A stretch of DNA of 64,000 nt from Chryseobacterium taichungense (lineage in GTDB: Bacteria; Bacteroidota; Bacteroidia; Flavobacteriales; Weeksellaceae). Numbering within the stretch: the first letter of the stretch is position 1; every line of letters starts with the position of its first letter. A program made the translations under genes and the position numbers. The notes under the pieces are model-generated. The model had not been told where the DNA came from. It did not search any database and saw only the letters and a list, made by a program, of their open reading frames with translations. The stretch is from the NCBI RefSeq assembly GCF_900109935.1, contig NZ_FOBV01000012.1:29674-93673 (forward strand). The letters are read 5' to 3'. This document shows, one piece after another, positions 26,210 to 34,717 of this stretch.

Positions 26210-27415
26210 TTATTTATTTTCTGTAGATAATCGATGATTTCTTGTTTTAATATAATTCCAGATCAGATACAGCAGAAATAGACTGATCCAAACACTTAGG
26301 ACGACGATCATGAAAATAATCTGTATTGACAGATGCAGATAATTGGGTTTATAAAACAGGCGTTCGAGTGTATTAAATTTATCCTTCAACTTAGCTCTGT
26401 CAAAAGTATTCCGAATCTCATTGAGAGGCTCCCTATTGTGATCACGGAAATAAAAGACATCATGCTTCAGATCCTTGGGAACTATTTGTGATTCTATGTT
26501 ATATTTCTTAAACAAAGTGTCCAGACGCTGAAACGAATGAAGCAGTGAATCCTGATCATATTTATAAAGTAATTTATATCTCGCTACGGCATTTTGATAT
26601 TGTTGTGTAGCTTCAGAAACGTTACGGACAGGACTATATAAAATCTTATTTTCCAAAAAGATACAGATATCTTCATCATATTCCGGATCTACCTCACTAC
26701 CTTTAAATACAATTTCCGTACTGTCTCCGATCACTTTTTTGGAAATAATTCTTTTGGTAAAGTCTTTAGGTTCAAGTCCTAAATAATCCATTCCTGATAG
26801 TATTTTAGAACTGATGTTTTTATAATCAGAACTTAGTATTTTCAACGTATCTATACTATAATAGTTTGTTTCAACGGAATAATATTCCGTATCATTAGGA
26901 TTGTAATAAGTGGTGTCAGTTTCCGCAATCACCGGATAAGGTTTAGGATATAAAATATTTTCCGGATTAAATAATTTATCAGAACTATAGGAAGTATAAT
27001 TGTACAAAAACGGGTATAATACATTCAGAAAAGTTTTGTCTTTATTAAAATCCTTTTCAGGAAGCTCCTGTCTCATTTTGGCATTCAACCCAAAACTGTA
27101 GCTTATGAAAAAAGTCAGCGAGAGAAAGGAAATCAGTAATAAAGAAGCACCAATTTTTACAGTATTAATGACACTATATTTCTTTTTGGAATGATTTCTC
27201 AATAACAAAACAAGAAAGCAAAACAGAAACAGACCGGTAATAAAAAAGTGGGAAATAGAAACGTCATCATAAAATTTGAATCTGTAAAACTCCGTATAAA
27301 TATCGATTTTACGGATACCTTCAAACTTGAAATAGCCATAGATAAAATAGCCCAAATGTATTACGCTTAAAACAATAACAGATTTGATTAGAAATTTTTT
27401 TAATTGTTTGTCCAT
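26210..27415 (-). CDS. Hypothetical membrane protein, four predicted membrane segments
   Basis: 401 residues. Hydrophobic segments lie near residues 10-28 (FLIKSVIVLSVIHLGYFIYG), 52-70, 88-110 and 365-390 (FMIVVLSVWISLFLLYLIW). A soluble region of about 250 residues sits between the third and fourth and is rich in Tyr, Asp and Ser (YYNPNDTEYYSVETNYYSID). No family is recognised. It stands alone between the SDR and DUF6526 genes. Confidence 0.65.
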   Translation of the reverse strand: MDKQLKKFLIKSVIVLSVIHLGYFIYGYFKFEGIRKIDIYTEFYRFKFYDDVSISHFFITGLFLFCFLVLLLRNHSKKKYSVINTVKIGASLLLISFLSLTFFISYSFGLNAKMRQELPEKDFNKDKTFLNVLYPFLYNYTSYSSDKLFNPENILYPKPYPVIAETDTTYYNPNDTEYYSVETNYYSIDTLKILSSDYKNISSKILSGMDYLGLEPKDFTKRIISKKVIGDSTEIVFKGSEVDPEYDEDICIFLENKILYSPVRNVSEATQQYQNAVARYKLLYKYDQDSLLHSFQRLDTLFKKYNIESQIVPKDLKHDVFYFRDHNREPLNEIRNTFDRAKLKDKFNTLERLFYKPNYLHLSIQIIFMIVVLSVWISLFLLYLIWNYIKTRNHRLSTENK

Positions 27416-27721
27416 AATTGCAATAATATATTCTTTAAAGTAAGGTTTTTTTTAAAATAAACCGTAATTAATCAGATCCTGACATAATTCTAATTCTCAT
27501 TTTTCATATTCAGCCTCTGAATATGAGCTTCCATCAGGCAAAGTTGACGTAAGGTCGGTTATCCTATATCTTCGCTTAAGTTTTCAAATTCAACAGTGAA
27601 ATCAAAGTAGTGAATATAACATATATCATATTTAAACCTCCAATTCGGTATTTCTTCAGCCAAAATTAAGTTTAGATCAGAAATTAAAGAATTTTGGAAA
27701 GATAATTGCAATATACGAGAA
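27416..27721. other. Intergenic gap with no feature recognised
   Basis: 306 bp between divergent genes. It is AT-rich and no clear terminator, repeat or small ORF was seen. Promoters for both flanking genes presumably lie here. Confidence 0.4.
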
Positions 27722-28159
27722 ATGGAAAGTCAGAATTATAAAAACCACAGGAAGTTTTACGCTCCTCATCATTTCGTTTTTCTTCCATTACTAATCATTT
27801 TAGAAGGGATCGGAATTTATAAGGTTTTTAAGGATGAACAAAACCAACTTTCCTGGATTTTGTTTTCGGTAATTATCTTTCTGATTTTTTATCTGGCGAT
27901 TATGGTCCGCCAACATTACGCGCTTGGTCTTCAGAATCGTATCGTACGACTTGAGTTTCGCCAGCGGTATTTTGAGATCTTCGGGTTGAGGTCTGATGGT
28001 GTTGAAGAAAAGCTTGCATTCAGTCAGATTGCTGCGTTAAGATTTGCTTACGATGATGAATTCAAAGTCTTTCTCGAAAAAGCACTGAAAGAAAAGATGA
28101 CGGGAGACCAGATCAAAAGATCCATTACAAAATGGAGAGCAGACCATCACAGAGTTTGA
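27722..28159 (+). CDS. DUF6526-type membrane protein
   Basis: 145 residues. The N-terminal ESQNYKNHRKFYAPHHFVFL, two membrane helices (LPLLIILEGIGIYKVF and WILFSVIIFLIFYLAIM) and then a cytoplasmic part with RLEFRQRYFEI...QIAALRFAYDDEF match a widespread flavobacterial family of unknown function. A small lipoprotein gene follows 28 bp later and topoisomerase IB after that, forming a likely stress-type operon. Confidence 0.7.
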   Translation: MESQNYKNHRKFYAPHHFVFLPLLIILEGIGIYKVFKDEQNQLSWILFSVIIFLIFYLAIMVRQHYALGLQNRIVRLEFRQRYFEIFGLRSDGVEEKLAFSQIAALRFAYDDEFKVFLEKALKEKMTGDQIKRSITKWRADHHRV

Positions 28160-28187
28160 AAATAATAAACACTAAAATAATATTATC

Positions 28188-28355
28188 ATGAAAAAATGGA
28201 GCTTTTACAGTATTGCAATATTAACATTACTGACACTTACAAGCTGCGAAGCAGTAGAAACGATCTTCAAGGCAGGAATGTGGTGGGGAATCATATTAGT
28301 AGTTGGCGTAATAGCCATTATCTTATGGCTATTTTCAAGGGGTAGGAACTCTTAA
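28188..28355 (+). CDS. Small lipoprotein with membrane helix (55 aa)
   Basis: A 55-residue frame between DUF6526 and topoisomerase IB. It has a lipoprotein signal (SIAILTLLTLTSC) followed by a second hydrophobic helix (WWGIILVVGVIAIILWLF) and a basic tail SRGRNS. The spacing (28 bp before, 9 bp after) and clear signal support a real gene. No function is known. Confidence 0.75.
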   Translation: MKKWSFYSIAILTLLTLTSCEAVETIFKAGMWWGIILVVGVIAIILWLFSRGRNS

Positions 28356-28364
28356 CCAAATCTT

Positions 28365-29468
28365 ATGGAAAATTCAGACTTAGAAATCATTTCCCATCTG
28401 AAGCCTTCAAAGATTGTCAAAATTATGAAAGATCCGGTGGCATCTGCAAAGGCGGTACATCTCATTTATACCTCCGATGCAGAGACAGCCGGTATCACAC
28501 GCAAGAAGACCGGAAAAAAATTTTCTTATTACAAAGACGGCGAAAAAATCAGAGATAAAGAGGAAATCACCAGAATCAACAAGCTCGTAATACCACCTGC
28601 TTGGGAAAACGTATGGATCTGTGCGCTTGATAACGGACATCTTCAGGCAACCGGTTTTGATATAAAAAAGAGAAAACAATATCGCTATCATCCGCTCTGG
28701 AGTGCATTGCGCAATCATACAAAGTTTTACAGAATGCTGCAGTTCGGATATGCCTTACCGGACATACGACTACAGGTTGAAAAAGATTTAGCATTAAGAA
28801 ATTTCGACAAACGAAAAATTCTGGCCTTAATCGTAAGTCTTATGCAGCGCACCAACATCAGGATCGGAAATAATGCTTACGAAAAATTATACGGCTCTTT
28901 TGGCTTAACCACTTTAAAAGATAAACACGTAAAAGTTCAGGGACAGAAAATTTCCTTTCATTTTAAAGGTAAAAAGGGGGTTATGCATGATATCGACCTG
29001 AAAAGTAAACGGCTGTCAAAACTGATACAGAAATGTAAAGATATTCCTGGCAAAGAACTTTTCCAGTACATTGACGATGAAGGAAACCGCCATACCATAG
29101 ATTCAGGAATGGTGAATGATTATATAAAAGAGATCAGTGGTGAAGATTTTACGGCAAAAGATTTCAGGACATGGTCGGGAACAGTGAGTGCTTTGATTGC
29201 CTTTAAGGAAATCGGGTATGCAGAAACCCATACGGAATATAAGAAAAAGGTAAAAGAAGCGCTGGAAATAGTCGCTTCACACCTCGGGAATACAAGTACC
29301 GTTTGCCGGAAATATTATGTTCATCCTTTAGTTATTAATCTTTATGAAAACAATACTATCAAAAAATATCTTGATGAACTTGAAAAAATAGAAGAAAATG
29401 ATGGTAAAGCCGGGCTTACCCACGAAGAAAAATTAGTTTTGAAAATACTGGAAACCGAAAAGATGTGA
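28365..29468 (+). CDS. DNA topoisomerase IB (poxvirus type)
   Basis: 367 residues. It relaxes supercoils by transient 3'-phosphotyrosine nicking. Motifs are visible: ITRKKTGKKFSYYKDG and VIPPAWENVWICALDNGHLQ (N-domain), YRYHPLW, LMQRTNIRIGNNAYEKLYGS with the catalytic Arg, FRTWSGTVSAL, and VCRKYYVHP with catalytic Tyr at about 318. Bacterial members are common in soil and water bacteria and are often linked to stress. It is last in a three-gene operon. Confidence 0.93.
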   Translation: MENSDLEIISHLKPSKIVKIMKDPVASAKAVHLIYTSDAETAGITRKKTGKKFSYYKDGEKIRDKEEITRINKLVIPPAWENVWICALDNGHLQATGFDIKKRKQYRYHPLWSALRNHTKFYRMLQFGYALPDIRLQVEKDLALRNFDKRKILALIVSLMQRTNIRIGNNAYEKLYGSFGLTTLKDKHVKVQGQKISFHFKGKKGVMHDIDLKSKRLSKLIQKCKDIPGKELFQYIDDEGNRHTIDSGMVNDYIKEISGEDFTAKDFRTWSGTVSALIAFKEIGYAETHTEYKKKVKEALEIVASHLGNTSTVCRKYYVHPLVINLYENNTIKKYLDELEKIEENDGKAGLTHEEKLVLKILETEKM

Positions 29469-29770
29469 TTGGTTAGTAGTGAATAGTGAACTGTCAATCT
29501 GCTGCACTGGTCAATTTAAAAATGTCTAAAAATTCATTATTCACTTGCAAAGCAAATTGACCATAACAGAATAATCAATGGTAAATTGTCAATACGTCGC
29601 CGCTTGTCAATTTACTATTCTCGTAAAATTAACTATTCACAGGCAAAGCCAAATTGACCATTAACAGAATAACCAATGTTGAATTGTCAATCCGCTATGC
29701 TTGTCAATTTTAATAATCTTTTTTAAAAAATTGACCGCTAACTTGCAAAGCAAAATTGACCATTCACATA
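29467..29770. repeat. Tandem ~95-104-bp intergenic repeat units
   Basis: A unit starting TATTCACTTGCAAAGCAAAT (29539) with ATTGACCATAACAGAATAA and AATTGTCAAT...TTGTCAATTT is repeated from 29634 (TATTCACAGGCAAAGCCAAA). A third partial copy starts near 29738 (TAACTTGCAAAGCAAAATTG) and a partial copy precedes the array. Shared words link it to 10311-10470. Confidence 0.7.
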
Positions 29771-29795
29771 TTATAATCGACCCAAATAATTGTTG

Positions 29796-29803
29796 TAAAT
29801 TTG
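29796..29803 (+). promoter_or_regulatory. TAAATTTG -7 element of pruA
   Basis: Exact TAnnTTTG match 33 bp upstream of the chosen pruA start at 29836. No -33 TTG is seen at the usual spacing. Confidence 0.5.
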
Positions 29804-29835
29804 TATCATTAGCAAATAAAAAATATACAACTAAT

Positions 29836-31461
29836 ATGTCTAAAGCAATTTCGCAAGTACCATTTGCGGTAAATGAACCGGTAAATTCTTATGCGCCGGG
29901 AACTCCGGAAGTAAAAAGCCTTATCGCTCAATATAAAAAAATGTGGGCTGAAAAGATAGAAATCCCAATGATTATCAATGGTAAAGAAGTAAAAACTGAC
30001 AACAAAGTTCAGCTTCAGTCACCTCAGGATCATGCGCATGATTTCGGATTTTATCACAGAGGAACCATGCAACACGTTGATGACGCAATCAACGCTGCAT
30101 TAGCCGCAAAAAAACAATGGAATGAACTTGGCTGGGAACAACGTGCAGCAATTTTCTTAAAAGCTGCTGATCTTTTAGCGGGGCCTTACAGGGATGTAAT
30201 CAACGCCGCAACGATGATCGGACAATCTAAGAATGTTCACCAGGCTGAAATTGATTCCGCCTGTGAATTTATTGATTTCTTAAGATTCAATGTAGAATTT
30301 ATGACAGAAATGTATTCTGAGCAGCCAGTTTCCGATTCTGGTATCTGGAACCGTGTAGAATACAGACCGTTGGAAGGATTTTGTTTTGCCGTGACGCCAT
30401 TCAACTTTACAGCTATTTCAGGAAATTTGCCAACTTGTATGGCCATGCTTGGAAATGTAGTCGTTTGGAAACCATCTGACAAGCAAATCTATTCTGCAAA
30501 AGTTATCATGGATGTTTTAATAGAAGCTGGACTTCCTGCAGGAGTAATCAACATGATTTTCACAGATGGAAAAGAAACTGCTGAAAAAGTATTGGCACAC
30601 AGAGATTTTGCCGGACTTCACTTTACAGGTTCCACTAAAGTTTTCCAGGGAATGTGGAAAATGATTGGTGACAATATCCATAACTATAGAACGTACCCAA
30701 GAATTGTTGGTGAAACGGGAGGAAAAGACTTCGTGATCGCCCATCCTTCAGCCAATGTAGAAGCTGTGGCAACTGCTTTGGTAAGAGGAGCTTTCGAATA
30801 TCAGGGACAGAAATGTTCGGCGGCATCTAGAGCTTATATTCCTCAGTCTCTTTGGGCTGACGTAAAAAAAGTAATGGAAAACCAGATCAATTCAATCAAA
30901 ATCGGTTCTCCAGAAGATCCTTCCAACTTTATAAATGCAGTAATTGATAAAAATTCATTTGAAAAATGTAAAGGCTACATCGACAGAGCCAATTCTTCAA
31001 ACGAAGCAAACGTAGTAATCGGAGGAAAAACTGATGATTCTAAAGGATGGTTTGTACATCCTACAGTTATTGAAACGACAAATCCTCAGTACGAAAGTAT
31101 GGTTGAGGAAATCTTCGGACCAATCTTATCAGTATTTGTGTATGAAGATGCAAAATGGGCTGAAACATTGGAGCTGGTAGATTCATCTTCTCCTTATTCA
31201 CTGACAGGTTCAGTTTTTGCACAGGACCGCTATGCAATCAATGAGGCTTTCAAGGCATTGGAAAATGCTTCAGGAAACTTTTATATCAATGACAAACCTA
31301 CAGGTGCAGTTGTTGGGCAGCAACCTTTTGGAGGGGGTAGAGCTTCCGGAACAAATGATAAAGCAGGGTCAAAAATGAACTTATTACGATGGACCTCAGT
31401 AAGATCAATTAAAGAAACTTTTGTGTCACCTAAAGACTACAAATATCCATATTTAGGATAA
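29836..31461 (+). CDS. pruA: L-glutamate gamma-semialdehyde dehydrogenase (P5C dehydrogenase)
   Basis: 541 residues. It oxidises glutamate-5-semialdehyde (from proline via P5C) to glutamate with NAD+. Aldehyde dehydrogenase marks: FNFTAISGNLPTCMAMLGNV, catalytic Glu in VGETGGKDFVI, nucleophile Cys in YQGQKCSAASRAYI, EEIFGPILSVFVYED and GGGRASGTNDKAGS at the end. The ATG at 29836 (MSKAISQVPFAVNEP) lies downstream of a -7 element; the longer frame to 29701 runs into repeats and is rejected. A terminator follows. Confidence 0.94.
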   Translation: MSKAISQVPFAVNEPVNSYAPGTPEVKSLIAQYKKMWAEKIEIPMIINGKEVKTDNKVQLQSPQDHAHDFGFYHRGTMQHVDDAINAALAAKKQWNELGWEQRAAIFLKAADLLAGPYRDVINAATMIGQSKNVHQAEIDSACEFIDFLRFNVEFMTEMYSEQPVSDSGIWNRVEYRPLEGFCFAVTPFNFTAISGNLPTCMAMLGNVVVWKPSDKQIYSAKVIMDVLIEAGLPAGVINMIFTDGKETAEKVLAHRDFAGLHFTGSTKVFQGMWKMIGDNIHNYRTYPRIVGETGGKDFVIAHPSANVEAVATALVRGAFEYQGQKCSAASRAYIPQSLWADVKKVMENQINSIKIGSPEDPSNFINAVIDKNSFEKCKGYIDRANSSNEANVVIGGKTDDSKGWFVHPTVIETTNPQYESMVEEIFGPILSVFVYEDAKWAETLELVDSSSPYSLTGSVFAQDRYAINEAFKALENASGNFYINDKPTGAVVGQQPFGGGRASGTNDKAGSKMNLLRWTSVRSIKETFVSPKDYKYPYLG

Positions 31462-31514
31462 TTTAATGAGTAATAGCAATAGTTTTGAATAATCTTATTA
31501 TTTATCACATATAC

Positions 31515-31541
31515 AGCTTCGGATTAATTCCGGAGCTTTTT
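31515..31541 (+). terminator. Terminator of pruA
   Basis: AGCTTCGG and CCGGAGCT (one G-T wobble) around ATTAATT, followed by TTTTT. Confidence 0.8.
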
Positions 31542-31648
31542 TATTGATCATTAACAATAATTTTAATTATTTATTAAACATTTAATAATCATTAATAAAG
31601 TTCGGAATAATTATTGTTTAATGCTTTATTCACACTAAACAAAGTATT

Positions 31649-31861
31649 ATGAAAAAATTAATGTTAATCGCAGCACTAGGAATCATAGCAGTAAGTTGCG
31701 GAACGAAGGAATCATCAATGTCAAACAGCAGTACAGATTCAACAGCAGTAGACAATTCATCAACAAATGCAGCGCCTGCTACTACTGATACAATGACGAC
31801 AACGACAACTACTCCTGACAGTATTAAAATCAGTGCTGATTCAGCGACTACTGTTAAATAA
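31649..31861 (+). CDS. Small Ser/Thr-rich lipoprotein
   Basis: 70 residues. A lipoprotein signal (MKKLMLIAALGIIAVSC) is followed by low-complexity Ser/Thr/Ala/Asp sequence and the tail DSIKISADSATTVK. The neighbouring mini-lipoprotein at 31996 ends DSLKMKSDSATTK, so the two are probably diverged duplicates. The function is unknown; a surface-exposed or envelope spacer role is only a guess. Confidence 0.7.
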   Translation: MKKLMLIAALGIIAVSCGTKESSMSNSSTDSTAVDNSSTNAAPATTDTMTTTTTTPDSIKISADSATTVK

Positions 31862-31886
31862 TAATAGTTTAACTTACATGAAATTT

Positions 31887-31913
31887 TCCTCAGATTAACT
31901 TCTGAGGATTTTT
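31887..31913 (+). terminator. Terminator after the first mini-lipoprotein
   Basis: TCCTCAGA and TCTGAGGA around TTAACT, followed by TTTTTT. Confidence 0.8.
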
Positions 31914-31959
31914 TGTAGAAGACAAATCTCCGACAATGATCCGATTGTCTTTTAACAAT

Positions 31960-31967
31960 TATATTTG
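31960..31967 (+). promoter_or_regulatory. TATATTTG -7 element of the second mini-lipoprotein
   Basis: TAnnTTTG match 28 bp upstream of the ATG at 31996. The nearest TTG (31945) leaves only a 12-nt spacer, too short for the usual -33 element. Confidence 0.45.
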
Positions 31968-31995
31968 AATATACTAAACATTAAAAAATATTTCT

Positions 31996-32199
31996 ATGAC
32001 AAAATTATTCACAGGAGCAGTATTAGCCTTAGTATTTTTAGGAAGCTGCGCACAGAAAAAAGAAGACAGGGAAGAATTCAAAGACGAAAGAAACAAAGAG
32101 TATATGAGAAACAGTATGGGCGATACAGCTGCCTCTCACTCTGAATCTGCTACCGCAGACAGCTTAAAAATGAAATCAGATTCAGCAACGACAAAATAA
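31996..32199 (+). CDS. Small charged lipoprotein
   Basis: 67 residues. A lipoprotein signal (FTGAVLALVFLGSC) is followed by a highly charged KKEDREEFKDERNKEYMR segment and the tail DSLKMKSDSATTK, shared with the upstream 70-residue lipoprotein. It has its own -7 element and its own terminator, so the two are separately transcribed. No function is recognised. Confidence 0.7.
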   Translation: MTKLFTGAVLALVFLGSCAQKKEDREEFKDERNKEYMRNSMGDTAASHSESATADSLKMKSDSATTK

Positions 32200-32205
32200 A
32201 TATAG

Positions 32206-32231
32206 ACCGCAGAACTTTCTGCGGTTTTTTA
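32206..32231 (+). terminator. Terminator after the second mini-lipoprotein
   Basis: ACCGCAGA and TCTGCGGT with a short loop, then TTTTT. Confidence 0.85.
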
Positions 32232-32357
32232 TATGAATAATCATTGAAAATTATTAAAATATTAGTTATTAAAACTTTAACCTGAAAACAAAAAATTAAT
32301 CCAAACAATGCTGTAACAATTTTTGCCTCATAAAGACTGATTTGTTAACATAATTAT

Positions 32358-32365
32358 TACATTTG
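32358..32365 (+). promoter_or_regulatory. TACATTTG -7 element of the thioredoxin-domain gene
   Basis: TAnnTTTG match 18 bp upstream of the ATG at 32384. Confidence 0.45.
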
Positions 32366-32383
32366 CAATCAATAATAAATATC

Positions 32384-33544
32384 ATGAAAAAATTATCAAT
32401 ATTCTCTGCTCTTTTTATCGGAGCCTTCGCATTGGCCCAGGGAATCAAATTTGAAGAAACCAACTTCAATACTATTCTTGCAAAAGCAAAAAAAGAAAAT
32501 AAACTTGTATTCATTGACGCGTATACTACATGGTGCGGGCCTTGTAAACTGATGTCAAAAAATGTATTTCCACAAAAAGCTGTAGGAGATTACTACAATG
32601 CCAATTTCATCAATGCTAAAATCGACATGGAAAAAGGAGAAGGTATTGATATCGCAAAAAAATATAATGTAAAAGCTTTCCCTACTTATCTTTTTGTCGA
32701 CGGAAACGGTGAGCTGGTACACAGAACATTGGGATATGTTGAAGAAAAAGATTTTATCCAGTTTGCCAAAGATGCCGGAGATCCAAGCAAAAGATTGGGC
32801 GCTTTAAAGAAAAAATTTGAAGACGGAGAAAAAGATCCAGCATTCCTGAAAAACCTTGCAAGTCTTACGATGTACAGCGACTCAGACTTTGCTGTAAAAG
32901 TGATGGAACGTTATTTCAACGGAAAAACAGAACTTGACAGAGAAGACATTCAGATGCTTCTTTCTGCGACACAAAGTACAGACAGTCCACTGTATAAAAC
33001 TTTCCTAGCTAAAAAAGCCGAAATTACTAAGGTTCTTCCTGCCGAAAGATATGATGCTTTTGACAAAAACATTAAGCTTAATACAATCGTTAAAAAATCT
33101 TACAACGCCGATACAAAAAAATGGAATGACAGCTATTTCATGACCGAAGCGCAGAAGTTTTTAGCAAAAGATGAAGCAGAAAAAATCTTAACAAGAGCTA
33201 AAGCAAACAGAGCTTTAAAAGATAAAGATATCGCAACTTACGAAAAGCTGACAATGGAGCTTTATAAAGATTCCTCAGCTTTAAGTTCAGAAGAACTCAA
33301 TTCTATTGCATGGAATTTCTTTGAAAATGTAACCAATAAACCTGCATTGGAAAAAGCCGTAAGCTGGGCACAGGAATCGGTAAAGAAAGATGAAAATTAT
33401 GCCAATACGGATACGCTGGCTAATCTTTACAATAAAATCGGCGATAAGAAAAACGCAAAACTCTGGGCTGAAAAGTCAATCGAGCTTGCTAAAAAAACTG
33501 GCGAAGATTACGCTGATACTGAAAAATTACTGAAGAGTTTATAA
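32384..33544 (+). CDS. Secreted thioredoxin-domain protein
   Basis: 386 residues. The signal peptide (SIFSALFIGAFALAQ) is followed by a thioredoxin fold with active site TTWCGPCKLM (about residues 47-56) and the cis-Pro region VKAFPTYLFVDGNGELVHR. The remaining ~250 residues are helical and TPR-like toward the end (ALEKAVSWAQESVKKDENYA, TLANLYNKIGDKKNAKLWAE). It probably acts as a periplasmic thiol-disulphide enzyme; the partner is unknown. The ATG at 32384 is preferred over an upstream in-frame TTG. Confidence 0.85.
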   Translation: MKKLSIFSALFIGAFALAQGIKFEETNFNTILAKAKKENKLVFIDAYTTWCGPCKLMSKNVFPQKAVGDYYNANFINAKIDMEKGEGIDIAKKYNVKAFPTYLFVDGNGELVHRTLGYVEEKDFIQFAKDAGDPSKRLGALKKKFEDGEKDPAFLKNLASLTMYSDSDFAVKVMERYFNGKTELDREDIQMLLSATQSTDSPLYKTFLAKKAEITKVLPAERYDAFDKNIKLNTIVKKSYNADTKKWNDSYFMTEAQKFLAKDEAEKILTRAKANRALKDKDIATYEKLTMELYKDSSALSSEELNSIAWNFFENVTNKPALEKAVSWAQESVKKDENYANTDTLANLYNKIGDKKNAKLWAEKSIELAKKTGEDYADTEKLLKSL

Positions 33545-33564
33545 TAAAACTGAAATAAGAAGGA

Positions 33565-33597
33565 AATCCGCAACTAATCAAAGTATGCGGATTTTTT
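33565..33597 (+). terminator. Terminator between thioredoxin-domain gene and fabH
   Basis: AATCCGCA and TGCGGATT around a 13-nt loop, then TTTT. It lies 20 bp past the stop of the thioredoxin-domain gene. Confidence 0.8.
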
Positions 33598-33621
33598 ATG
33601 TATGTTATTTATTTAATATCA

Positions 33622-34644
33622 TTAATATTCAAACAACACACTTCCCCACGTAAAACCACTTCCGAACGCAGAAAGCAGAACCAAATCACCTCTTTTGATT
33701 TTTCCTTCTTCAATTGCTTCACTTAAAGCGATAGGAATAGATGCAGCCGTAGTATTTCCGTATTTCTGAATATTATTATGAATCTTCTCATCCGGAAGTC
33801 CGAATTTTTGCTGAACAAACTGGGCAATTCTCAGATTCGCCTGGTGTGGAATGAACATATCCAGATCATCAATAGTCTTTCCTGCTTTATCTAAAGCCTC
33901 CTGCATAGTCTCCGGAAATCTTGTTACCGCATGTTTGAAAACGAAATTTCCGTTCATAATCGGATATACTTCTTTGTTGGTCACATGCTCAGGCTCTTTT
34001 CTCATCCTGTCGCTCCATCCGAATTTAGAGCCCGGAAACTGCGTGCACAATTCATCCGCAAATTTCCCTTCAGAATGCATGTTTACGGCCAGGATATCTC
34101 CAGCATTTTCATCTTCAGTTGCTGAAAGAACGATCGCCCCGGCACCATCACCGAAAATCACAGACACCCCCCTTCCTTCATCAGAAAAATCAAGACCGAA
34201 AGAGTGAATTTCAGCACCGACAACCAGGATATTTTTGTAGTTTCCTGCCTTGATGAAAGCATTGGCAACACTCATCGCATATACAAATCCTGAACATTGG
34301 TTTCTCACATCCAAAGCACCGATGGTATCACATCCCAGCATTTCCTGCAACAGCACTCCACATCCCGGAAAATAATAATCCGGAGAAAGCGTTGCAAAAA
34401 TTATATAATCGATATCTTTTGAAGTAAGCCCCGCATTGGCAATGGCCTTTTCCGAGGCCTTGAAACCAAGATAAGCAGTGGTTTCCTGAGAGTCATTCCT
34501 GTTTTTTCTGTGTCTTCTTTCTTTTATCCCCGTTCTTTCTGTAATCCATTCGTCATTGGTAGTCATTAATTTTGCTAAATCATCATTCGTAACAATGTTA
34601 TCCGGAACATGGAATCCAATGCCTTTTATTGTACTTTTAATCAT
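33622..34644 (-). CDS. fabH: 3-oxoacyl-ACP synthase III (FabH)
   Basis: 340 residues. FabH condenses acetyl- or branched acyl-CoA with malonyl-ACP to start fatty acid synthesis. Cys-His-Asn catalytic triad motifs are visible: DVRNQCSGFVYAMS, FIPHQANLRIAQF and KYGNTTAASIPIAL. The start at ATG 34644 is chosen because a TATCTTTG -7 element lies at 34663-34670, so the alternative TTG start at 34665 would be inside the promoter. The presence of one FabH here does not exclude paralogues elsewhere. Confidence 0.93.
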   Translation of the reverse strand: MIKSTIKGIGFHVPDNIVTNDDLAKLMTTNDEWITERTGIKERRHRKNRNDSQETTAYLGFKASEKAIANAGLTSKDIDYIIFATLSPDYYFPGCGVLLQEMLGCDTIGALDVRNQCSGFVYAMSVANAFIKAGNYKNILVVGAEIHSFGLDFSDEGRGVSVIFGDGAGAIVLSATEDENAGDILAVNMHSEGKFADELCTQFPGSKFGWSDRMRKEPEHVTNKEVYPIMNGNFVFKHAVTRFPETMQEALDKAGKTIDDLDMFIPHQANLRIAQFVQQKFGLPDEKIHNNIQKYGNTTAASIPIALSEAIEEGKIKRGDLVLLSAFGSGFTWGSVLFEY

Positions 34645-34662
34645 ATAGTTTTTTAATTTTGA

Positions 34663-34670
34663 CAAAGATA
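34663..34670 (-). promoter_or_regulatory. TATCTTTG -7 element of fabH
   Basis: Exact TAnnTTTG match on the minus strand, 18 bp upstream of the fabH ATG. It decides against the upstream TTG start. Confidence 0.55.
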
Positions 34671-34717
34671 GAACTTATTTAATACATAGTTTTTCAAATT
34701 ATTACTATTTTTACTAT

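Noticed and set aside
29701..29835. 45-codon N-terminal extension of pruA
   Set aside because: It lies in repeat DNA and across the -7 element; the conserved protein starts at 29836.
32341..32365. Full -33/-7 promoter for the thioredoxin-domain gene
   Set aside because: The TTTG at 32341-32344 leaves only a 13-nt spacer to TACATTTG, too short; only the -7 element was kept.
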